A stretch of DNA of 64,000 nt from positions 62,001 through 126,000 of the forward strand of contig CAJQTY010000004.1 in NCBI GenBank assembly GCA_907163075.1, in the 5' to 3' direction. Below the pieces are notes generated by a model. That model was not told the DNA's origin, made no database searches, and saw only the letters and a program-made list of their open reading frames with translations. Made by a program: the position numbers and the translations under genes. This DNA is from an uncultured Rhodocyclaceae bacterium. Its GTDB lineage: Bacteria; Pseudomonadota; Gammaproteobacteria; Burkholderiales; Rhodocyclaceae. Shown piece after piece: positions 44,320 through 53,047 of the stretch. The number at the start of each line of letters is the position of its first letter. The first letter of the stretch is position 1.

Positions 44320-44449
44320 TTGAAACCTCCTTCAACGCAGAGATCGCGGAGACGCAGAGAACGCAGAGGAAAAACTGGTTTCACCTTTCGGGCGAGCCGT
44401 CGCATTTCCATAAACTTCTGCACCCTCGGCGTTAAAAATGCGGTTTCCA
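44320..44449. repeat. MITE-like intergenic element, copy B
   Basis: TTGAAACCTCCTTCAACGC at the left and GCGTTAAAAATGCGGTTTCC at the right enclose GACGCAGAG-type short repeats. It is clearly related to 34184-34341 but about 28 bp shorter. It lies in the gene-free 44175-44712 between the divergent cheB-cheR remnant and the HlyD gene, as copy A also lies between divergent genes. Confidence 0.6.
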
Positions 44450-44493
44450 AGCTAAATGAAACTGCGCAGACTCAATTTCACCCAAAGCTTGTC

Positions 44494-44557
44494 GTCCCGG
44501 CGCACGCCGGGACCCAGTTCGTGCTCCGCGCACCCGGATTCCGGCATACGCCGGAAT
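44494..44557. repeat. Pair of REP-like hairpins
   Basis: GTCCCGGCG-CA-CGCCGGGAC (44494-44513) and ATTCCGGC-ATAC-GCCGGAAT (44538-44557) are two adjacent perfect stem-loops, the second sharing the GTCATTCCGG core of 39442-39470. They stand upstream of the HlyD gene. Besides copy B of the MITE-like element nothing else is seen in 44175-44712. Confidence 0.65.
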
Positions 44558-44712
44558 GACCAGCCCTGGGGCATCCAGCCACCGGCCATTCCGGCAGCAT
44601 TCATGCGCTTGCCCGTGGCGCCTGCCCGCCGCCACGCCCTTGCCAGTCCGGGCGAATTGCCCGACCATAGCCGTTTCCATTACGCGTGCCGTTGATCGCT
44701 CCCCATCCCGCC

Positions 44713-45882
44713 ATGTCGCCACTGATCCGCCGCCTGCTCGTTGCTCTTGCCGTCATTGCTGCCGCCATCGCCGTCTTCTGGTGGATCGGGCGGCCGAAGC
44801 CGATTGCCGTGGCGCTCAGGGAGATTGATCGCGGCAAGGTCGAATCGAGCATCGCCAACACCCGCGCCGGCACGGTCGAAGCCTGTCAGCGCACCAAGCT
44901 GTCGACGATCATGGGCGGGCGCATCGAGCTGCTGGCGGTGAAGGAAGGCGACCGGGTGAAGAAGGGCCAGTTGCTGATGAAGCTGTGGAACGACGATCAG
45001 CAGGCGCAGAGCACCCTGGCTCGGGCGCAGGTGGTAACGGCCAGGCAGCGCGTGAACGAGGCCTGTTTGCAGGCGGCCAACGCCGAACGCGAAGCCGGGC
45101 GGCAGGCGGCGCTGCGCGCGAAGGGCTTTGTCTCCGGCTCGAAGGAGGAGTCTGCGCGCACCGAGGGGCAGGCCCGGCGCGCTTCCTGCGACGCCGCCAA
45201 GGCCGACGTCGCGCAGTTCCTGGCCAAGGTCGACGCCACCCGCGTCGAGCAGGGACGGACGATTCTCTATGCGCCGTTCGCCGGCACCATCGCCAAGATC
45301 GTCGGCGAGGTTGGCGAATATTCGACGCCCTCACCGCCCGGCGTGCAGACGCCGCCGGCGATCGACCTGATCGACGACTCCTGCCTCTACGTCAAGGCCC
45401 CGATGGACGAAGTCGATGCACCGAAAATCAGCGCCGGCCAGCCGGTACGCATCAGTCTCGACGCGCTGCCGAAGCAATCCTTCCCGGGCAAGGTCAAGCG
45501 CGTGGCGCCCTACGTTTCGGCGGTCGAGAAACAGGCGCGCACGGTCGACATCGAAGCCAACTTCGACGTCCCCGAGGCGCCCGGCAAACTGCTCGTCGGC
45601 TACAGCGCCGACATCGAAGTCATCCTCGCCGTGCGCGACGACGTGGTGCGCGTGCCGACCTCGGCGCTGCTCGAAGGCGGCCGCGTGCTGGTCGCCGCAG
45701 GCGACGGCAAGCTCGAAGAGCGCAAGATCAAAACGGGTCTGGCCAATTGGGAATATACCGAAGTGCTCGACGGACTCGGCGCCGGCGAGCGTGTCGTCAC
45801 CTCGCTCGAACGCGCCGGCGTCAAGGCTGGCGCCCATTACGCGGTGGACGAAAAAACCGGCACCGCGGCGCCCGCCAAATAA
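44713..45882 (+). CDS. HlyD/MacA-like membrane-fusion (adaptor) protein
   Basis: This 389-residue periplasmic adaptor has one N-terminal membrane anchor (about residues 6-26, LLVALAVIAAAIAVFWWIG), then a lipoyl half-motif (GRIELLAVKEGDRVKKGQLL), a helical hairpin (about residues 95-175), the second lipoyl half (LYAPFAGTIAKIVGEVGEYS) and beta-barrel/membrane-proximal domains. It links the inner-membrane ABC permeases to an outer-membrane channel, which is not encoded here. Start ATG 44713 without a clear ribosome site. The stop overlaps the ATPase start (TAATG). Confidence 0.88.
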   Translation: MSPLIRRLLVALAVIAAAIAVFWWIGRPKPIAVALREIDRGKVESSIANTRAGTVEACQRTKLSTIMGGRIELLAVKEGDRVKKGQLLMKLWNDDQQAQSTLARAQVVTARQRVNEACLQAANAEREAGRQAALRAKGFVSGSKEESARTEGQARRASCDAAKADVAQFLAKVDATRVEQGRTILYAPFAGTIAKIVGEVGEYSTPSPPGVQTPPAIDLIDDSCLYVKAPMDEVDAPKISAGQPVRISLDALPKQSFPGKVKRVAPYVSAVEKQARTVDIEANFDVPEAPGKLLVGYSADIEVILAVRDDVVRVPTSALLEGGRVLVAAGDGKLEERKIKTGLANWEYTEVLDGLGAGERVVTSLERAGVKAGAHYAVDEKTGTAAPAK

Positions 45883-46583
45883 TGAGCGCGGCGCTGATCG
45901 GGCTGTCCGGCATCGAGCGCATTTTCCAGCTCGGTGACAGCGAGGTGCACGCCCTGCGCCACCTCGAACTGCGCATCGATGCCGGCGAATACGTGGCGGT
46001 GATGGGCCCGTCCGGCTCGGGCAAATCGACGCTGCTCAACCTGCTCGGACTGCTCGATCATCCCAACACCGGCACCTATCGCCTGGAAGGGCGCGACGTG
46101 ACGACGCTGTCGCTCGATGAACAGGCGCGCGTGCGCAGCGAACGCATCGGCTTCGTCTTCCAGAGTTTCCACCTGGTGCCGCGCCTGACTGCCGCCGAGA
46201 ACATCGCGCTGCCGATGACGCTGGCCGGCATCGACCCGGCGCAGCGCGCCGTGCGCGTCACGCAGGCGCTCAAGGACTACGGCCTCAGTGACCGCGCCAG
46301 CCACCGCCCGAACGAGCTTTCCGGCGGCCAGCGCCAGCGTGTCGCCATCGCCCGCGCGACGATCATGCAGCCGGCAATGATCCTCGCCGATGAGCCGACC
46401 GGCAACCTCGACCGCGCCACCGGAGAAGACGTCATGCGCCTGCTCGAAGAACTCAACCGGCACGGCGTCACACTGATCGTCGTCACCCACGACGCCGTGC
46501 TCGGCGCCCGCGCCCGCCGGCAGTTGCTGATGGAAGACGGCGAGCTGAGGCATGACAGTGCAAGGCAGGCGTCAAATGCTTAA
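45882..46583 (+). CDS. ABC transporter ATPase, MacB/LolD type
   Basis: This 233-residue ATPase has Walker A GPSGSGKST, Q-loop VFQSFHLVPRLT, signature LSGGQRQRVAIARA, Walker B MILADEPTGNLD and the H-loop VVTHD, with the short form typical of MacB/LolD/FtsE-type mechanotransmission ABC systems. Translation is coupled to the adaptor gene through TAATG. The two permeases follow after a 129-bp spacer holding an inverted repeat. It probably powers export of a peptide, lipid or antibiotic across the envelope. Confidence 0.93.
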   Translation: MSAALIGLSGIERIFQLGDSEVHALRHLELRIDAGEYVAVMGPSGSGKSTLLNLLGLLDHPNTGTYRLEGRDVTTLSLDEQARVRSERIGFVFQSFHLVPRLTAAENIALPMTLAGIDPAQRAVRVTQALKDYGLSDRASHRPNELSGGQRQRVAIARATIMQPAMILADEPTGNLDRATGEDVMRLLEELNRHGVTLIVVTHDAVLGARARRQLLMEDGELRHDSARQASNA

Positions 46584-46693
46584 CCACCAAGACGCCAGGC
46601 CCACCAGGTCTGACCAAGAAAAGCAAATCATTTTCTCGGGAATTCCCGGTCTTTTTCTTGGGGCGTCTTTGTGTTCCTGGTGTCTTGGTGGTT
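46582..46693. repeat. Long imperfect inverted repeat inside the ABC operon
   Basis: AACCACCAAGACGCCAGG at the left and CCTGGTGTCTTGGTGGTT at the right are complementary at 17 of 18 positions, and a second inner pair CCAAGAAAA/TTTTTCTTGG lies about 25 bases further in. The 112-bp unit begins in the ATPase stop codon and ends 19 bp before the first permease ATG. Such an element would form a large hairpin in the mRNA. Confidence 0.75.
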
Positions 46694-46712
46694 CGCTTTC
46701 CTCTTCCGCATC

Positions 46713-47921
46713 ATGCGCGCCCCCGACCTGATCCGCTTCGCCCGCGACGCCGCCACCGGCAACCCGCTGCGCACGTCGCTGCTGGTGCTGGCGATGGCGA
46801 TTGGCGTCGCCGCCGTGGTGGTGCTTACGGCGCTCGGCGACGGTGCGCGCCGTTACGTCGTCGGCGAGTTCTCGTCGCTCGGCACCAACCTGGTCATCGT
46901 CTTGCCCGGCCGCTCGCAGACGGGCGGCTTCAATCCCGGCAACGCCATCACCAGCACGCCGCGCGACCTGACCATCGACGACGCGCAGGCGCTGCTGCGC
47001 GCCAGCGCCGTGCATCGCCTGGCGCCCCTGGCGATCGGCACCTCGGAGATCAGTTACGGTGGCCGGCTGCGCGAAGTGATGGTCGCCGGCACCACGGCGG
47101 ACTACACGAAGGTACGAAACCTGAAGCTGGCGCAGGGACGCTTCCTGGGCGAAGGCGACTGGCGGCGCGGCGCCGCCGAAGCGGTGATCGGCGCCCGCGT
47201 GCGCGACGAGTTGTTCGGTGCCGAAGCGGCGCTCGGACAGTTGATCCGCGTCGGCGACCGGCGCTTCCGCGTGGTCGGCATCATGGCCTCGACCGGCCAG
47301 GGGCTGGGCATGAACACCGACGAACTGGTGATCGTCCCGGTCGCGCTGGCGCAAGCGATGTTCAACAGCAACACGCTCTTCCGCATCCTGGTCGAGGCCA
47401 ACGGCCGCGAGGCGATCGAAGCGGCCAAGGCGCAGGTGACGGAGATCGTCAAACAGCGCCACGAGGGCGAGGAGGATGTAACCGTCATCACCCAGGACGC
47501 GGTGCTGGCCACCTTCGACAAACTGCTCGGCGCGCTGACCCTGGCGGTCGCCGGCATCGCCGCGATCAGCCTGGCGGTGGCCGGGATACTGGTGATGAAC
47601 GTGATGCTCGTTTCGGTGACCCAGCGCACCTCCGAAATCGGACTGCTCAAGGCGCTCGGCGCCACCGGCGCGACGATCCGCAACGCCTTTCTCACGGAGG
47701 CGGCGATGCTCTCGCTGGCCGGCGCCGTGCTCGGCTACCTGCTCGGCCAGGCCGGCGCGGCACTGATCCGCCAGCTCTACCCGGTCTTTCCTGCCTATCC
47801 GCCCGACTGGGCGGTAGTCGCCGGCCTCGGCACGGCGCTGCTCACCGGGATTCTCTTCGGCGTGCTGCCGGCACGCCAGGCGGCCCGGCTCGACCCGGTG
47901 CAGGCGCTGGCGAAACGCTGA
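46713..47921 (+). CDS. ABC transporter permease 1, MacB/FtsX type
   Basis: This 402-residue permease has one N-terminal helix (SLLVLAMAIGVAAVVVLTAL), a large periplasmic MacB_PCD domain (about residues 50-270) and three C-terminal helices (LTLAVAGIAAISLAVAGILV; TEAAMLSLAGAVLGYLLGQA; GLGTALLTGILFGVLPARQA). RTSEIGLLKALGAT is the coupling-helix motif of FtsX-type permeases. Start ATG 46713. Its stop overlaps the next ATG (ATGA), and with the second permease it is likely to form a heterodimer. Confidence 0.9.
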   Translation: MRAPDLIRFARDAATGNPLRTSLLVLAMAIGVAAVVVLTALGDGARRYVVGEFSSLGTNLVIVLPGRSQTGGFNPGNAITSTPRDLTIDDAQALLRASAVHRLAPLAIGTSEISYGGRLREVMVAGTTADYTKVRNLKLAQGRFLGEGDWRRGAAEAVIGARVRDELFGAEAALGQLIRVGDRRFRVVGIMASTGQGLGMNTDELVIVPVALAQAMFNSNTLFRILVEANGREAIEAAKAQVTEIVKQRHEGEEDVTVITQDAVLATFDKLLGALTLAVAGIAAISLAVAGILVMNVMLVSVTQRTSEIGLLKALGATGATIRNAFLTEAAMLSLAGAVLGYLLGQAGAALIRQLYPVFPAYPPDWAVVAGLGTALLTGILFGVLPARQAARLDPVQALAKR

Positions 47922-49126
47922 TGATCCGCCCGGCCGACTCGATCCACCTCGCCCTGCGCGCCATCACCTCGCACCGCCTGCGCAGCTTTCTGACGCTGCT
48001 TGGCATCGCCGTCGGCATTGCGGCGGTGATCTTGCTCACCTCGATCGGCGAGGGCATCCATGGCTTCGTTCTCTCCGAATTCACGCAGTTCGGTACCAAC
48101 CTGGTGAGCATCGCGCCGGGCAAGGTCAAGACGTCCGGCCCGGCGCCGACCGGGATTCCCTCCTCGGTGCGACCGCTGACGCTGGACGACGCCCGTGCGC
48201 TGGAAAGGCTGCCGCACATTACCGGCATGTCGGCGATGGTCTGGGGCAATAGCGAAGTCAAGGGCAACGGCCGGCTGCGGCGCACGACGATCAACGGCGT
48301 CACGCCCGACATGCTCCGGGTGTACAGCATGAAGGTCGTCAGCGGGCAGTTCCTGCCCCCCGAGGAGTCGGAAAACGCCCGCGCTTTCGTGGTGCTTGGC
48401 GCCAAGCTGAAGAGCGAGTTGTTCGGCGTGGAAAATGCGCTGGGCGCCCGCCTCACTGTCGGCAACCTGCAGCTCCGCGTGATCGGCGTGCTCGAGGCCA
48501 AGGGCCAGTTTCTCGGCGTCGACCTGGATGATGCGGCCTACATCCCGACGGCGCGCGCGCTCGAGCTCTATAACCGCGACGGCATGATGAAGATCGATCT
48601 GTCCTACGCGGAAGGCGTCCCCGCCGCCCGCATCAGCGCCGCGATCATCGCCACCCTCAAGGCACGGCACGGGCGCGAGGATTTCACCATCACCACGCAG
48701 GAGGACATGCTGCGCACGCTGTCCAACATCCTCGACATCCTGACCATGGCCGTCGGCGCGCTGGGCAGCATTTCGCTGCTGGTCGGCGGCGTCGGTATCG
48801 TCACCATCATGACCATCGCCGTCAGCGAGCGGACCAGCGAGATCGGCCTGCTGGTGGCGCTCGGCGCACCGCGCAAGACCATTCTCGGGCTGTTTCTCGG
48901 CGAGGCGGTGGCGCTCTCCGCGCTCGGCGGCCTGGTCGGCCTGCTGCTCGGCTTCGGCCTGGCCCAGTTGATCCACCTGCTGGTGCCGGCGCTACCGGTT
49001 AAAACGCCGATCACTTTCGTGATCATGGCCGAAATCATCGCCGTCGCCATCGGCCTGCTCGCCGGCGTGCTGCCCGCCCGCCGTGCGGCGCGGCTCGATC
49101 CGGTTGACGCGCTGCGCGCCGAATGA
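47921..49126 (+). CDS. ABC transporter permease 2, MacB/FtsX type
   Basis: This 401-residue permease has the same layout as its neighbour: LRSFLTLLGIAVGIAAVILL, a periplasmic domain, and three C-terminal helices with VSERTSEIGLLVALGAPRKT. The pair is divergent in sequence, so it is an ancient duplication. The ATG overlaps the TGA of permease 1. Together with the adaptor and ATPase it makes a complete inner-membrane MacAB-like unit with split permeases. Confidence 0.9.
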   Translation: MIRPADSIHLALRAITSHRLRSFLTLLGIAVGIAAVILLTSIGEGIHGFVLSEFTQFGTNLVSIAPGKVKTSGPAPTGIPSSVRPLTLDDARALERLPHITGMSAMVWGNSEVKGNGRLRRTTINGVTPDMLRVYSMKVVSGQFLPPEESENARAFVVLGAKLKSELFGVENALGARLTVGNLQLRVIGVLEAKGQFLGVDLDDAAYIPTARALELYNRDGMMKIDLSYAEGVPAARISAAIIATLKARHGREDFTITTQEDMLRTLSNILDILTMAVGALGSISLLVGGVGIVTIMTIAVSERTSEIGLLVALGAPRKTILGLFLGEAVALSALGGLVGLLLGFGLAQLIHLLVPALPVKTPITFVIMAEIIAVAIGLLAGVLPARRAARLDPVDALRAE

Positions 49127-49271
49127 CGCCGCGTTGCGTACGGCGGCAAGACGCCTACCGACCGAGTGCGCTAGTCCGGACGGCCTATTGACGCCCTGGC
49201 CGTATTATTGAACACTGCATCCCCGTTATTCCTTGCAATCATCAGCCCTACCCCACGACGGAGCTTGATCC

Positions 49272-50090
49272 ATGAAAAAAATCGCCATCCTACTCGCTCT
49301 CGCCGGGCTGATCGGAAACGTCCAGGCCTCGACGGCCCCCGCCGACGCCACCTATTTCAACTTCACCTACGACAACAGTGCGCTCACATTCCTCGACGTC
49401 CATGGCACGGCCGAGCAGGCGGTCTTCACGGTCTGGGACAGCGCGACCGGCACGTCGCGTGCGGCCAACTTCACCATTTATTCCGGCCATATCTCCTTCA
49501 GCGAAGCCGACACGATCCAGGCCTCGAGCCTCTCGCCGAATGTCGCCGGCAGCTTCGCAACGCAGCTTGGGATCAACAGCAGCGGCAGCTGGAAGATCAA
49601 TCAGGCGTATTACTATGGCCCTACCGAGAGCTTCATGGAAGTCGGCTCCGGTGCGACGAGCACCCAGCTGAGCGGAGGCTTCACCGGCCAGGTAGCAGCC
49701 AATAACGTCTTCGCGGACGCCCAGTCGACCCGCGAGGAACTGGTGAACATACCCGGCTTCGGCCGTGCCGGCTACTACCACACCACCGCCAGCGTGTACT
49801 CGGCGTGTCCCGGCGTCGGCAACTGCACCGTCGCCGATTTCAACAACGGCCTCAACACAAGCAACCTGAGACTCGACCTCAGCGAAGACGCCAGCGCCGG
49901 CATCACTTCACCTGGCGATTCCGCTGCCTACCAGCGCAGCGGTTACTCGAGCCTGTATGTCTATGCCTACCAATTCCAGGGCTATGCCGGCCCGGTACCG
50001 GAGCCGGAAACCTACGCCATGCTGCTCGCCGGCCTCGGCCTGATGGGCGCTGTTGCGCGCCGCCGCCGGCCGCATCCAGGCAAGGATTGA
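49272..50090 (+). CDS. PEP-CTERM sorted extracellular protein
   Basis: The product has 272 residues. A signal peptide (MKKIAILLALAGLIGNVQAS) is followed by a low-complexity Ser/Thr/Gly-rich domain with only two cysteines, and by a C-terminal PEP-CTERM tail: VPEPETYAMLLAGLGLMG and an Arg-rich end (ARRRR). Such proteins are processed by exosortase EpsH-type enzymes and linked to exopolysaccharide in floc- or biofilm-forming bacteria. Start ATG 49272 has GGAG eight bases upstream. No exosortase is in the window. Confidence 0.9.
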   Translation: MKKIAILLALAGLIGNVQASTAPADATYFNFTYDNSALTFLDVHGTAEQAVFTVWDSATGTSRAANFTIYSGHISFSEADTIQASSLSPNVAGSFATQLGINSSGSWKINQAYYYGPTESFMEVGSGATSTQLSGGFTGQVAANNVFADAQSTREELVNIPGFGRAGYYHTTASVYSACPGVGNCTVADFNNGLNTSNLRLDLSEDASAGITSPGDSAAYQRSGYSSLYVYAYQFQGYAGPVPEPETYAMLLAGLGLMGAVARRRRPHPGKD

Positions 50091-50116
50091 CGCCCTGATT
50101 GGCATTGATCCGCTTT

Positions 50117-50146
50117 GAAAAACGGGAGCCGCAGCTCCCGTTTTTC
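50117..50146 (+). terminator. Intrinsic terminator after the PEP-CTERM gene
   Basis: GAAAAACGGGAGC and GCTCCCGTTTTTC form a perfect 13-bp stem with loop CGCA, and the T-run lies in the right arm. It is 27 bp after the stop codon. Confidence 0.9.
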
Positions 50147-50304
50147 ATTATTGGCCAAGCCGGCGAGAAATCGATGCGGGCGCCAGTTGCCACACACGGA
50201 TATCCTTGCCTGTATTGCGCCGCGATTACACTCGCATCGCGGCGCCGGTTTATGTACACTTTGTAGGCCATCTGGTGGCGCCAACCACAGTGAATGGGAG
50301 CCCT

Positions 50305-51531
50305 GTGACCGAGAGAAGCGTTTCGAGCGATTTCATCTACACCGATGTGGAGTTTCGCCAATACCGCCGCCGCCGCGCCGAGCGCCTGCTGCGCACCGGC
50401 ACCCGGTTTCTGTTCGCCTACGCCCTGGCCTGGGGTAGCGTCGCCGTGTCACGCGACGACATGCCGACGCTGATGCTGCAAGGGGCTTCGGTCTGCGGCG
50501 TGGCCTGGGTCGGGTTCTGCCTCGCGCGCGGACGGCTCGGCCTGGCCTGTCACTCCTATTTCTGCATCGTGATCCCGGCGGTGCTCGTCCTGATCGCGCT
50601 GGAGGGCGTCTCGGGTCCGTTTCGCAGCATGAGCCACTACCATCTCCTGCCCTTGATCGTTGGCGCCTACCTGCTGTTTTTCGAGCATGGCGTGCGCGGG
50701 CGGCGGGTGTATGTGGGCGCCTGCCTGCTCATCTTCGTTACCGTCGAACTCGGCCTGGTCAACGTGTCACCGCTGTTCCTGCCCTACAGCCTCGAGGCGC
50801 AAAAGACCGGACGCCTGCTTCTGTTCTTCGCCAACTTCGTTTCCCTCGTCTGGGTGGCGCGGCTTTTCGTCGTCGATCTGGCCGAAGCCGAGAAGCAGCT
50901 CGCCGGGGCCAACACCCGGCTCGAGGTGCTCCTGGAAAACATGCTGCCGCGGTCGATCAGCCGGCGGCTGCGCCAGGAAGGGCGCACCTTCGCCGATGCG
51001 TTCGCCTCATGCAGCGTGCTCTTCGCCGACATCGTCGGCTACTCGTCGCTCGCCGAGTCGGTGCCGAACGTCGTCAATCTGCTCGACGCCATCTTCTCAC
51101 GCTTCGACGATCTCACCGAGCAGAGCGGGCTGGAAAAGATCAAGACCATTGGCGATGCGTACATGGTTGCCGCCGGCATCCCCGAGGCGCGTGCGGATCA
51201 CGCCGCCGCCGCAGCCGAACTGGCGCTGCGCATGCAGGTCGCGATCCGGGAGTTCCCCGGGCTGGAGATTCGCATCGGCATCAATTCGGGCGCCGTGGTG
51301 GCCGGCGTAATCGGCAAGAAACGCTTCATCTACGACCTTTGGGGCGACACCGTCAATATTGCCGCGCGCATGGAAGCGCAGGGGATATCCGGCGAGATCC
51401 AGATCAGCGAAGCGACGCGCGCGCTGCTGCCGCCCGAATTCGCGTGCGAGGATCGTGGGCAGATCGAGATCAAGGGCAAGGGCCCGATGCGCGTATTCCT
51501 GCTCAAGGGGCGCACGCCGCAAGCGGCGTAG
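50305..51531 (+). CDS. Membrane-bound class III adenylate/guanylate cyclase
   Basis: This protein of about 408 residues has an N-terminal membrane region of five or six helices (about residues 28-195), a short coiled coil (LAEAEKQLAGANTRLEVLLE) and a C-terminal class III cyclase domain. SVLFADIVGYSSLAE holds the first metal aspartate (about residue 241) and TIGDAYMVAAG the second. GLEKIKTIG carries the purine-specifying lysine, and YDLWGDTVNIAARM the partner aspartate with the transition-state Asn and Arg. The Lys/Asp pair indicates ATP rather than GTP. GTG 50305 is chosen behind GGGAG; the frame is open further upstream. It makes cAMP in response to an unknown membrane signal. Confidence 0.88.
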   Translation: MTERSVSSDFIYTDVEFRQYRRRRAERLLRTGTRFLFAYALAWGSVAVSRDDMPTLMLQGASVCGVAWVGFCLARGRLGLACHSYFCIVIPAVLVLIALEGVSGPFRSMSHYHLLPLIVGAYLLFFEHGVRGRRVYVGACLLIFVTVELGLVNVSPLFLPYSLEAQKTGRLLLFFANFVSLVWVARLFVVDLAEAEKQLAGANTRLEVLLENMLPRSISRRLRQEGRTFADAFASCSVLFADIVGYSSLAESVPNVVNLLDAIFSRFDDLTEQSGLEKIKTIGDAYMVAAGIPEARADHAAAAAELALRMQVAIREFPGLEIRIGINSGAVVAGVIGKKRFIYDLWGDTVNIAARMEAQGISGEIQISEATRALLPPEFACEDRGQIEIKGKGPMRVFLLKGRTPQAA

Positions 51532-51579
51532 GTTTGCAACGCACCCCGGTACACGGAGGGTGTGCAAGGAGAATCGTCG

Positions 51580-52230
51580 ATGTTTGCCATTTACGGAATC
51601 AGCGGCCCGATCTTTCAGGGCACGCTCGAGAGCCTCAGCCGATTGCCGCCGGTGGCGCGGCGCGCGCCGGTCAGCGCGCTGCGGCGTATCGGCGATCAGC
51701 TCGAGGCCGGCTTCGCGCCCGAACAACACGTCGGCGCCGCAGCCGGCGGCATCGCGGGGAAGCAGGCGGTCAGCGAGTACCGTTCGATGCTGCCGCAAAA
51801 CCTCGAGCGCGGTCCGCTCTACCATGCCGTGCAGATCATGCAGCCGCGGGTGATCACCGTGCGCAGCGACGACGAGGTGACGCACGCGTGGCGCACCCTC
51901 GTCGATCATCAGATCCGTCAGGCGCCGGTGCTCGATGCCAGCCTGAATCTCGTTGGCATCGTCAGCGAACGCAACCTGCTGACGGCACTCAACGTTGAAG
52001 AAGGACAGGTTCGCGATGTGCTGCTCCGGCGCGTTCGTGACGTAATGACGACGCCGGTCGTCGCCGCCAGTCCGCTCACCGACATCCGGCGCATCGCGCG
52101 CGTCATGCTCGACCGCGATGTCGATGGCGTGCCGATCGTCAGCGACGCCGGGGTGCTGCTCGGCTTCGTCTCGCGCAGTGATATCCTGCGCGCGGTGGTC
52201 ACCGATCCGCCGCTCAGCGTCTGGAGCTGA
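51580..52230 (+). CDS. CBS-domain protein (tandem CBS pair)
   Basis: The product has 216 residues. The N-terminal 90 residues are Arg/Ala-rich and unassigned. Residues about 90-210 are two CBS domains: IMQPRVITVRSDDEVTHA to GIVSERNLLTAL, then VMTTPVVAASPLTDIRRIA to GFVSRSDILRAVV. CBS pairs bind adenosine nucleotides and regulate partners. Start ATG 51580 has AAGGAG eight bases upstream. It follows the cyclase gene by 48 bp and may be co-transcribed. Confidence 0.88.
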   Translation: MFAIYGISGPIFQGTLESLSRLPPVARRAPVSALRRIGDQLEAGFAPEQHVGAAAGGIAGKQAVSEYRSMLPQNLERGPLYHAVQIMQPRVITVRSDDEVTHAWRTLVDHQIRQAPVLDASLNLVGIVSERNLLTALNVEEGQVRDVLLRRVRDVMTTPVVAASPLTDIRRIARVMLDRDVDGVPIVSDAGVLLGFVSRSDILRAVVTDPPLSVWS

Positions 52231-52256
52231 TCTTGTCAACCCCGTCAGGAAAATCT

Positions 52257-52619
52257 ATGACCGAACCATCCATCGTGATCTACCACAACGCGCGCTGTTC
52301 AAAGAGCCGCTCGGCCTGCGAACTGGTTGCCGCACGCGGCATCGCCGCCGAAATTATCGACTACCTGAGGACGCCGCCGGACCGGGACGAACTGCGCGGC
52401 CTGGCGCACAAGCTCGGCATGAAACCGGGCGAACTCGTCCGCCTCGGCGAGCCGGCGTTCAAGGAGAACTACGCCGGCAAGACCCTGAGCGACGATCAGT
52501 GGCTCGATGCGCTCGTCGCCCACCCGATCCTGATCGAGCGGCCGATCGTCGTTCGCGGCAAGCGGGCGGTCATTGGGCGCCCGCCGGAGAAGGTACTGGA
52601 GTTGCTCGACGCCGACTAA
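52257..52619 (+). CDS. ArsC-family (glutaredoxin-dependent) arsenate reductase-like protein
   Basis: This 120-residue protein with a thioredoxin-like fold has the catalytic cysteine in YHNARCSKSRSACEL and the ligand arginines in IERPIVVRGKRAVIGRP, as in ArsC/YfgD. ArsC enzymes reduce arsenate with glutathione/glutaredoxin. The N-x-x-C-S-K-S-R form is the YfgD/ArsC branch. No other ars gene is nearby, so an arsenic role is not assured. Start ATG 52257 lies behind AGGAAAATCT, 26 bp after the CBS gene. Confidence 0.85.
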   Translation: MTEPSIVIYHNARCSKSRSACELVAARGIAAEIIDYLRTPPDRDELRGLAHKLGMKPGELVRLGEPAFKENYAGKTLSDDQWLDALVAHPILIERPIVVRGKRAVIGRPPEKVLELLDAD

Positions 52620-52684
52620 GCGCAACAGTTCTTGAGGTCGGAATGAGCCTTCGGCGGGTCCAACCGACGCCGCTACGCCGCTCA

Positions 52685-53014
52685 TCAATCGACAATGAAC
52701 AGCCTGGCGCCGAGCGTCGTGGAAGAACGATGCGCTTCCGCATCGTCCGCGACCTGGTAGCTCATGCCCGCCGTCAGCGTGAATGTCCGGCCGTCCTTGA
52801 GCTCGGTGTGCAGTTCGCCCTCGAGACACAGCAGGATGTGGCCCTTGACGCACCAGTGATCGGCCAGATAACCCAGCGTGTACTCGACCATGCGCACGCG
52901 GATATCGCCAAACTCCCGGGTGCGCCAGTAGGCCAGCCCGCTCTCGCCTTTATGCTCGACGGGCTCGATCTGCGACCAGTCTGTTGTTGCAAAGGGTATG
53001 GACGACATGTGCAT
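52685..53014 (-). CDS. Small cupin-fold protein (DHCW-type)
   Basis: This 109-residue single cupin domain has YLADHWCVKGHILLCLEGEL, which carries the Asp-His-Trp-Cys signature used to name a cupin family, and ends with LTAGMSYQVADDAEAHRS. Start ATG 53012-53014 lies eight bases after GGAG. It converges on the ArsC-like gene. Role unknown; probably a metal-binding or sensor cupin. Confidence 0.8.
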   Translation of the reverse strand: MHMSSIPFATTDWSQIEPVEHKGESGLAYWRTREFGDIRVRMVEYTLGYLADHWCVKGHILLCLEGELHTELKDGRTFTLTAGMSYQVADDAEAHRSSTTLGARLFIVD

Positions 53015-53047
53015 GCGATCAGCTCCAAAAATACGTTTAGTTTATGG

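Noticed and set aside
46658-49126. An 822-codon open frame through the two permease genes
   Set aside because: In its first part it reads an Arg/Ala-rich nonsense register over permease 1, then becomes permease 2. Only the part from ATG 47921 is real.
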